Of a DNA stretch of 64,000 bases, positions 56,883 to 64,000 are shown one piece after another. The number at the start of each line of letters is the position of its first letter. Position 1 is the stretch's first letter. The stretch covers positions 28,968,028 to 29,032,027 of the forward strand of contig CM042966.1 of assembly GCA_023678885.1 (NCBI GenBank). The letters run 5' to 3'. The stretch is from Pogostemon cablin. Lineage: Eukaryota; Streptophyta; Magnoliopsida; Lamiales; Lamiaceae. The notes under the pieces were generated by a model. It had not been told where the DNA came from. It was given only the letters and a program-made list of their open reading frames with translations, and did no database searches. The position numbers and the translations under genes were made by a program.

Positions 56883-57295
56883 GAGTTGTGTCCCTAAGTG
56901 CAAGGTGAGTGTACAACATTTTATTCTAAAGGATATACACTTAAATTAATAAGGGTACAATATTTTGTTTTAAATGTACATACTTTTATTAATTTTTTTC
57001 AGGGAATAAAGGGTATACGTCCTTATACTAAAAGGTATATACATTTAAGAGTGAGTCTCTTGTGCATCCGGGTACACGGATTTAGATCATTGCCCATTTG
57101 CAATTTCTGTGCCCCTTTACAATTTAAACCCTAGCAATACATAGATTTAAATAGAATATAGAGGGGAGGATTGTGTTCACATTGGGACACGGAGTATCCC
57201 TCCGTGTCCCCGTGGGGCGCAGAAGCTTTTGCCTACATTTAATACTAAAAGGTATTTGAACGCACAGTACACGAGACACACAAGTTTTAGACAAA
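56883..57295. repeat. Dispersed repeat, related to 18893-19130
   Basis: It shares ordered blocks with the repeat at 18893-19130, with an extra 150 bp in the middle (about 57050-57230). The family is not recognised. Confidence 0.55.
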
Positions 57296-58178
57296 TTACA
57301 TAATTAAAATTGACAATAAAGGAAAATTTTAATTAGGTGGGCTAACCAACCTATGGTCTTCTCACTTACCTAGAGACTAAGGTTCAATTCTCAATTAATA
57401 ATTCTCAACGCAACTGAAATATGAATTATAAATGTTTGATAAAAAAAATTTTAAGAAATAAATAGTACACGTTTTTATATTAATACAAACACTTGTAAAT
57501 CGGGTTTACATACGTTTATATGTAAACCCTATTACTCTTAGTATATGAAAAATTACTCTTTGAACATTGTTACTCTTTGAAATTAAAAATTACTCTTCAA
57601 ATTTTAATAAACCCTAATTTATCGATTACTCTTTAATATATAAAAAATTACTCTTTAGATGCATGGATTATTACTCTCTATATAAAAATCATTACTCTTC
57701 ATAGAGTAATTTTTTATATACTAAAGTTACTTTTTTAAAAAATAAAGTTTATAAGTAAATTCGATTTAAATGAGATCCATTATTTTATTAAAGGGTATAT
57801 CATTTATTTAATACTAATGGTAACTCTTTAAAAAATACAAAATTCAGAAGCACGGATAGCACACAATTTTTAGCATATAATTAAATGTATTTCCTTTGAT
57901 CTTGTTAACATATAGTACACTCTCGATCATTGTGTAAATTTAAAAAAAAAAAAAAGTATTTTTTGCATGCATAATGTAAGATTATTTTGAGTATTTTGAT
58001 AAGAAAAAAAAGTGAATAAAATTAGTATTTTGAGTATTTCCAATGGCTCTCTCTCTCTCTTATCTATTTTACCGCAGAAAACATGCTCTAGGGAGACGTT
58101 ATCCGCCACGTTATTAAGAAGGAATACTATTCCTCCTATATTTTTTACTCTCAATCTCACAGTAAATTTCATACTTTC
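57296..58178. other. AT-rich spacer with TTACTCTT motifs
   Basis: Between 57529 and 57720 the phrase TTACTCTT or its complement recurs about ten times at irregular spacing. A perfect-ended hairpin GGGTTTACAT...ATGTAAACCC lies at 57502-57529. No gene was recognised. Confidence 0.45.
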
Positions 58179-58424
58179 CATTCTCATCCGTCTCACAATA
58201 ATTTGCACTATCCCAAAAAACATCAAATTAATTCCTAATCTAAAAATTTCTTCTTAATTAGAAATTTATCATTCATACCTAACACATAATATATTTTATA
58301 ATTTATTTATTACATAAAAGTCTACATTACATTCCAAAAGTCAATGTAATTGGTCAAAAAAACTTTTCTTAAACTCCGCATTTACAGTAATAATGTAAAT
58401 TATTGTGGGACGGAGTGAGTAATA
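58179..58424. mobile_element. Probable Stowaway-like MITE
   Basis: The left end TCATCCGTCTCACAATAATT (about 58184) is the imperfect complement of the right end, which reads AATTATTGTGGGACGGAGTG and finishes at about 58424. The length and the CCGTCCCACAATAATT-type ends suit Tc1/mariner MITEs. Exact borders are uncertain. Confidence 0.5.
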
Positions 58425-58802
58425 ATTTTGCCTATAATGTATTTAAATTAATTTAGATTCTACATTTCTTAATTTAGTTTTATTATTTTAATTAAATTTC
58501 ACTATCTAATTACTTAATTTACTCTCTTTTTATTCGTCACTTGATTTATTCAAAATGTGTTTTAAGCGTGTAATTTTGATGTTTTGAAATATAATTAGAT
58601 TCAAAAGAGTAAACAAAAATAAAATAATGGGAGGATTACTACTAGGTATACAAAAAAATTCTTAATTACTATGAGACACAAACATATATAAATGTTACTA
58701 ATATCTACAAAAATATATAGTGATATTCTAATATTATCCCTACAATGTGTTGCACATAAATATTGTGTGCAGTAAAAATTCGTGTACAACAAAGTGTGTG
58801 CA

Positions 58803-58947
58803 GTAAAAAAGTGTGGTGGTCCGGCGGTGGTCCGGCAGCCGGTCGGCGGAGCTCCTGTGAAGCAGTTTTTCGGCGGCAGTTTTCCGGCGACCGACCGCCG
58901 GCGGTCCGGCAGTGGTCCGACGACCGGCCAACGGCGGTCCGGCAGCG
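58803..58947. other. GC-rich island in AT-rich DNA
   Basis: About 145 bp packed with GGTCCGGC/GCCGG phrases stand out sharply from the surroundings. Overlapping open frames on both strands arise from the composition and show no recognisable domain. It may be a captured exon piece or part of a mobile element. Confidence 0.5.
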
Positions 58948-60183
58948 GCAAAAAGACAAGGTCCTAAAATTAGTTTAAAAGTATATGGATTTAGGGTTAT
59001 ATTTGGTATTTTACTTTAATATTTTGTATGGGATAGTAATTATTTTAAAACAATGTATCTAATAATAATTAGGGATATAAAGTGTGTATCTAATAATAAT
59101 TTTTCCTAAAAGAATAATACTTATTTTATTAATTAATAAACTATTGTAATTAATTATTACCTAAACATAACGTGTTTGATATGGCTAAAGCCTAAATATA
59201 ACGTATTTTGGATGCGTTGAGTTTGAAAATTACAATGTATGACATTATATTAAGTACGTACTTGGCTATATTGAATTGTTATGCTTTTGAATTAATGTTA
59301 TTAGTTGAATCTACTTTGCATTATGTAAAGACTACTTAATTAAGTGATTCGCAAAGTATAAATTTATAATTAATAAGACAAAAAGACAAGGTCCTAAAAT
59401 TAATGTATTATTATGATTTTTGAATGAATGTTATTAGTTGAATCTAGCTACATTTCCATCAAAGACAATTTAATTTAGGGTCATGACGAAAGTAAAATTA
59501 TGAGACAAAGGCAAGATTTTAATATTCAACTCTAAGCTAATTAAATTGCATAATAGTGATAATCTAACCACGTTTTGAATGTGTCTATTATTGAGAGAGA
59601 AAAAAAAAACTTCGCACCAATTACGGAATAAGTTTTTTATATAATTGGTCCAATATTACTAATTAATATTGTGGTTTAAGGTTTTTACGATTTCAAAATT
59701 ATATACAGTTATGAAAAATAAAAAGATCTTCGAGTCATGATCATTCCATTATATTGACAACTTTAAAAAACTGATCATATATTATGATCATAGTATGAAA
59801 GCACCTAGTTAAATTAACTGGCACCTAGTTAAATTAACTGGCATCATCTAATGGTTTAGAACATCTCTTTTTCAAGGAGGCAATAGGTTAGGGTTGTTCA
59901 ATTCCTTTGAGAACGAAATAAAGGAGAGTTATAAAGAGATTTGGAGAAAGATGAAGTATGAGTGCTTGATAAAATAACTATTAACTATACTAACAATTAA
60001 TTAACATTTGTTGATAAAAAAAAATAATAATAAAGTTGATCATGGATTTCCAATAAGCTTAAAATGAATTCTTAAAAGAAATTTCGTTGGGGTCAAGGAC
60101 CGAACGGTTAATAGAGACTAATTATAAATTCGTTGGCAATATGTGTATGTTGGATCAACTTTAAATATATAAAGACGTAATAT
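58948..60183. other. AT-rich spacer, no gene seen
   Basis: A 23 bp phrase containing AAGACAAGGTCCTAAAATTA occurs at 58950-58972 and again at 59380-59402. A 20 bp unit GCACCTAGTTAAATTAACTG is repeated exactly twice at 59801-59840. No gene was recognised. Confidence 0.5.
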
Positions 60184-60192
60184 TACTATTTA

Positions 60193-61430
60193 GGGAGCGG
60201 CTATTTGCACCCCAAATCTACTAAATGAACCCTATTAATTTATAAATTTAAAATATGTTTATGTGAGAAGACGTAAATACCCTTTTATAAATAAATAAAT
60301 TAGATTAATTATAACAAATTGTTATGTAGATCCAATTAAAATTTTAAATGCACCCCAAATTTAATGTCTCTTCTTAAATCCAACACATCTTCTTCGGCGT
60401 CAAAATCCAAAAGCACCACTCCGGAGCTTCCACACGAACCCGCCCTCCGGCCGGAACAGCACCAGAACCATCTGTTGGATACCCATCAACGGCTGAGGAC
60501 CCTCATAACTCACCACTTCGTTCCCTAATCAATCAATTTTAACTACCTAATTAATTAATTATATTACTTATGAAATTATATATATATGCCTCACCGAACG
60601 TAGTTCCTGTACTTCCAGGAATGTCACTTACCAACTTGTATACTCAATGTATATAGAATCAAGATGCAATTATTAAAATGAAACGAAACGAAAGCATAAA
60701 CCCTAAATTTGGGTGAGCTTTGAGTTAGCCAATCCACCATCAATTACCTCAATTTGCTACACCTCTTCCTATTGTAGTATACTGTTCGACGACAGCAGTC
60801 GAACACTTAAATATGTTCGATGTTTGTGATCGAACAGTTGGGGTGTTTCTCATGACTATTCGCTTCCTATGATCGAACATATGTACTTGTGTTCGGTTGC
60901 TGTCGTCGAACACCCTATTTTTTTTCCTTTCTGTTTTTTTTACGGCAACTACTAATGAACAAATGGAAGTTGGACACGCAAGAAATTAAAATTAATTAAA
61001 AGAATGAATTCTGTAATGTTGAAGTTATCCGAAAGGAAATTTTATTCTTGATTATAATGAATTAATATAAACTGATTAATCCCAAATTATGCCACATATA
61101 TTTACTTATCCAATTCTTATCTTCTACAATCCTCACCTTCGACCTTTTTTATATTTTTTATTCGCTCTCCCTTCTCTCCTGAGCAATCGCGGCAAGGAAG
61201 ACACAGAGATCTGTTCTTTTTTTTTCAAACCGCAGCGGTGTTTCTTCTTCATTTATTTAATATTGTGATTAATTTGTTTTTTTTTTAATTTGGATAGAGT
61301 TAATTAAAAGGGTAAAGTTGTCTTTGTATAGGGTATATTAAATAATTTAAATATGTAATCTTTAATTTAGTGGGGTAAGTTTAGTAATTGGGGTTCATTT
61401 AATAATTTTGCTGGTGCAAATAACCACCCC
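60193..61430. mobile_element. Non-autonomous Mutator-like element
   Basis: Inverted ends of about 45 bp (left GGGAGCGGCTATTTGCACC; right, complemented, GGGGTGGTTATTTGCACC) bound 1238 bp. They are flanked by a perfect 9 bp duplication TACTATTTA at 60184-60192 and 61431-61439, the Mutator hallmark. No transposase is present. The interior contains a GC-richer stretch (60395-60530), possibly captured gene sequence, and a strong inverted repeat at 60782-60925. Confidence 0.85.
60782..60925. repeat. Long imperfect inverted repeat (hairpin) inside the Mutator-like element
   Basis: The left arm, starting TGTTCGACGACAGCAGTCGA at about 60783, is complementary over about 42 bases to the right arm, which ends GTTGCTGTCGTCGAACACC at about 60914; a spacer of some 50 bases separates them. 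A smaller GTTCGAT/ATCGAAC pair is nested inside. RNA from this region would fold into a stable stem. Confidence 0.75.
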
Positions 61431-61439
61431 TACTATTTA

Positions 61440-63003
61440 TCCTTTTTTTTATCTTATCCTACATTCTTAGAATTTACCATATTTTATTTTAGGAGTTTTA
61501 TTATCAGATTCATTAAAATTAAATGCAGTGTACGAAGCTATAAGTCGTGCAATTAATGTGCACGGTTGTTACTCTCATTTTACTAATGCTAAAGATTTGA
61601 AAAGTTTGATTTCATGGGAGTTTGGTTTAATTCCATGAAACATAGATTTGAATAAAGCAACAAGATCGAGTTTATTTTGCAGATATTACGTAATACTTTT
61701 GTGGATATAAACGGGAATTTGTACCCTTTTTTTTTTACCTTCTGCATTTTGCTTCTCTCTCAAATTGCACTCAGTTTCTATCTTCCTGGTGTTGCCTTAG
61801 AATATAGTTCAACCTTCTGAACATTCATAATCCTTCAAATTTTAGTAGATTCAAAAGCCCTCTCACATTCTCCACGCTTTCCATCTTTAAAATGGTCTCA
61901 TCCTTCCAACCCTCTGTTATCTTATGTTTTAGATGTTGAATCTCTTTTGTTTACTTGGAGTATTACGTAATATCTACAAAATAAACTCTGTCTTGTTGCT
62001 TTATTCAAATCATTTGATCTATTTCATTTTGTTTTCCTGGTGACAGAGAATTGAATTGGTTCTTACTTAATTAAGTGGTCTATATTATTATTTAGTCTAG
62101 TCTACTAAAATTTCTCTCATAAATGATTGATTTGTGTTGGTGTCCCTAAAAAAATAAATGTCAATGATAAAGAGTTTTGCAGAATTGTCTTTTCTTTTGT
62201 GTTACACACACCTTCTTCTTCATATTATACGCATTTGAATTAGTTTTGAAATTGCTTGGTCATGTGATCCAGCATGCATACAAACCAACTTCCATTGCTG
62301 AAAAAGTTGAACAAGATAATATGTAATTATTTTGATGCTGTGTTACTTATAATTACCATCACTAAAACACATTTAACCACTTGATGTAGTAGTTTTCTTC
62401 TACTTTTTGACTGTATAGGAGATTAGAACCGAGGTCAAGAACATTGTTTAGCTGGAACCCTCCAAGAATCACCAGGTCTAAGGTAATTAAAACACACACA
62501 CACACAAACACTAGTAAATGAATCATATATATTTTCTGAAGCATTTATTTTATACAGGTTTTTGGGTGGAAAATTAAGGCAAGGAAACCTCAAACTGTTT
62601 TGAAATTTGTGTCTTGTGGGAGATGTCATTCCACTATGTAAGGTCAACAACAGTTCATTTATATCCAACTCAACCCGTTTATATTTTTCTTTTAGGATAT
62701 AGTCAATGTAACACGAAATAATACATCAGCACAACCACATTTCTAGAAGTGTAACATTAGTTTGACCTAAAAGATGAAGAATTCAATTTATGTATTATTA
62801 TTTCATGAGGTACCATCCTTCAATTTGCAATTTAAGTTGGTTAGAAAATTCATAAAAAATAAAAATAAAAGTCACTTGATGACAAGTAGTGTGTTATAAG
62901 AATTAGTCTAATGTATGAATTAATGGTCCAGATTTTAGAAGGAAGAGGATTTGCCAACAGATGATACGTGGGGGAAATGAAGATATAGCTTTTATTAAGC
63001 TGT
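61440..63003. other. Spacer, no gene seen
   Basis: No supported open frame was found. An (AC) microsatellite lies at about 62491-62508. The phrase at 62940-62990 can be read as DLPTDDTWGEM, faintly like a gypsy polyprotein tail, but it is too short to call. Confidence 0.4.
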
Positions 63004-63097
63004 TGTTCCATGATTCTCTCGCCTACAGAAACCGACAAGCTAAAACTATTGTTTCATGATTCTTTCGCCTACAGAAACCAACAAGCTAAAGTTTGGA
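63004..63097. repeat. Two tandem 47 bp units
   Basis: Units starting at 63004 and 63051 share CGCCTACAGAAACC and ACAAGCTAAA, with a few differences. Confidence 0.8.
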
Positions 63098-63227
63098 TAA
63101 TACTATTTTTCAGAGGATTTATTCCGAAGCCAAAACATCATAGAATCTAGTCTAAATGTTCAACATAATCCCAGTTGAACATCGTTACCCCTAAACAAAA
63201 AGAAAAGATATCAGTCACTCTACTTTT

Positions 63228-63560
63228 CTAGTTGTCATTGTTTTGAGCAGCTTCTTTAGCCAATTTCTTGTTGTATTCTTCCACTTCCTTCTTGTATGCT
63301 TCCATTGCTTCACCAGCTTTCTTGTTCCAAATTTTCTTCTCTTCCTTAGCCATTCCCTACACAATCACAACAAAATTCTTACACTCTTCTAACAAAAATC
63401 AAATACGATTTTACAACTTTTAATACTTTTAGTTATAAATATACCTTCCACTTCAAAAAAATGAGTGTTTATGGTGGAGTTATTGACTCCTGGACGCTCT
63501 TCCACAATGGTCTTCCTTGCCTCCTGAACTTGATCGCAATTTTCAATGTAAAAGAGCAAG
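63228..63560 (-). pseudogene. C-terminal piece of a 3xHMG-box protein gene (HMGB6/HMGB13-like)
   Basis: The last exon, 63356-63228 on the minus strand, reads GMAKEEKKIWNKKAGEAMEA and then YKKEVEEYNKKLAKEAAQ to a TAG, the second half of an HMG box. The preceding exon piece (about 63560-63445) reads EARKTIVEERPGVNNSTIN, the first half of the same box, then a small loss in a T run destroys the usual ISLKWK and shifts the frame before a GTATAT donor. Upstream of EARK the expected SYFLFSK is missing. In live relatives these proteins bend DNA and bind mitotic chromosomes. As seen, it is a truncated and shifted remnant; a sequencing error in the T run is the alternative for the shift only. Confidence 0.7.
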
Positions 63561-63599
63561 CATACTCTTGTCGTGTAGGCACTGGCAACCAAATTGAAT

Positions 63600-64000
63600 T
63601 ATCGAACCGGGGGAATTTAGGATTCATGACCTTTAGGTATAGTATCGTGATTAGTTAGAGACGATCAAAAAGGATGATAAGAAAAGTAAAAGAAAATAAA
63701 ATGCAAGGAAAATAAATCTAATTACAACATTTTTGGATGCAATGGTAGTTTCTCAATGCACTCAAACAATCATTAATTGATTCCATTTTTAAACTAATCA
63801 TGGTAAGGGCGATCACTAAATCATACCTACTCTTAAGCTCTTTGCCAAGATGAATAGGATGCAAGTAAAAATGGCTCATTAGATCGTCTCCAATGCTCAC
63901 AATTCCCATAGGTACTTACGGATATTAATATACAAATATAGAGATATTATCACGAAGAATTTTCTCTAGTAGGCATGGACGTTTTCCTAGTGTTTTCTTT
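63600..64000. other. Window end, nothing recognised
   Basis: A minus-strand open frame at 63718-63909 (63 codons) has ordinary composition but no recognisable similarity and no supporting signals. Confidence 0.35.

Noticed and set aside
58601..58978. Overlapping open frames on both strands of the GC-rich island
   Set aside because: They exist in several frames because of composition; no start context, domain or splice signal supports a gene.
62940..62990. A gypsy-like TDDTWGEM phrase
   Set aside because: It is only about a dozen residues with no neighbouring domains or LTRs.
1..64000. tRNA, rRNA or organelle-derived DNA
   Set aside because: No cloverleaf-type A and B box pair, ribosomal sequence or organelle gene was recognised by eye; a tRNA scan was not possible here.

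Overview
This window is nuclear DNA from a flowering plant, almost certainly a eudicot. The evidence is the intron-rich genes with canonical GT-AG borders, a cellulose synthase closely resembling Arabidopsis CESA1, a Brittle-1 type plastid/mitochondrial nucleotide carrier, a lectin receptor kinase, a CC-NBS-LRR relic, Ty3/gypsy, copia-like, CACTA, hAT, Mutator-like and Stowaway elements, and very AT-rich spacers. The species cannot be fixed from the sequence; an asterid is a guess. All homology statements come from reading the translated sequence, not from a database search.

Layout. 1-6.1 kb: the 3' end of a lectin receptor kinase gene, a broken copy of an uncharacterised plant gene, and a broken CC-NBS-LRR gene on the minus strand. 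6.5-8.4 kb: an AT-rich element with terminal inverted repeats. 9-10.5 kb: gene remnants, including a short-chain dehydrogenase piece. 10.7-12.0 kb: an intact copy of the uncharacterised gene (424 aa). 12.06-18.4 kb: a mosaic built of copied pieces of loci further along the window: an inverted copy of the BT1/CESA1 3' region (donor about 50.6-54.0 kb) joined to a direct copy of a CDK-like pseudogene (donor about 36.06-40.07 kb). A small non-coding LTR element (15264-17202) sits inside it. At 19.2 kb lies a third, truncated copy of the uncharacterised gene. 20.2-30.0 kb: one complete but mutated Ty3/gypsy element with 2.1 kb LTRs and a 5 bp target duplication. 30.9-33.4 kb: an RSH1-like exon with a 117 bp tandem duplication, and a three-exon gene for a small membrane protein whose first intron carries a receptor-kinase fragment. 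36-39 kb: the CDK-like pseudogene, cut by a hAT element and a solo LTR. 42-44.5 kb: a mini-CACTA element and a LINE tail. 45.4-52.5 kb: an intact 14-exon CESA1 gene (1084 aa). 53.7-56.1 kb: an intact three-exon BT1 carrier gene (385 aa) convergent with CESA1. 56-64 kb: mostly repeats, including a Mutator-like element with a strong internal hairpin, and an HMG-box gene tail.

Four genes look functional: the lectin kinase (only its 3' part lies in the window), the 424-aa unknown gene, the small membrane protein, and the CESA1/BT1 pair counted as two loci brings the total to five. They do not form a pathway: CESA1 builds primary-wall cellulose at the plasma membrane, BT1 moves adenine nucleotides across an organelle membrane. 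The most unusual thing here is structural: a patchwork of local copies with microhomology joins, several captured gene fragments, and a readable order of insertion events from empty versus filled sites in the paired copies.
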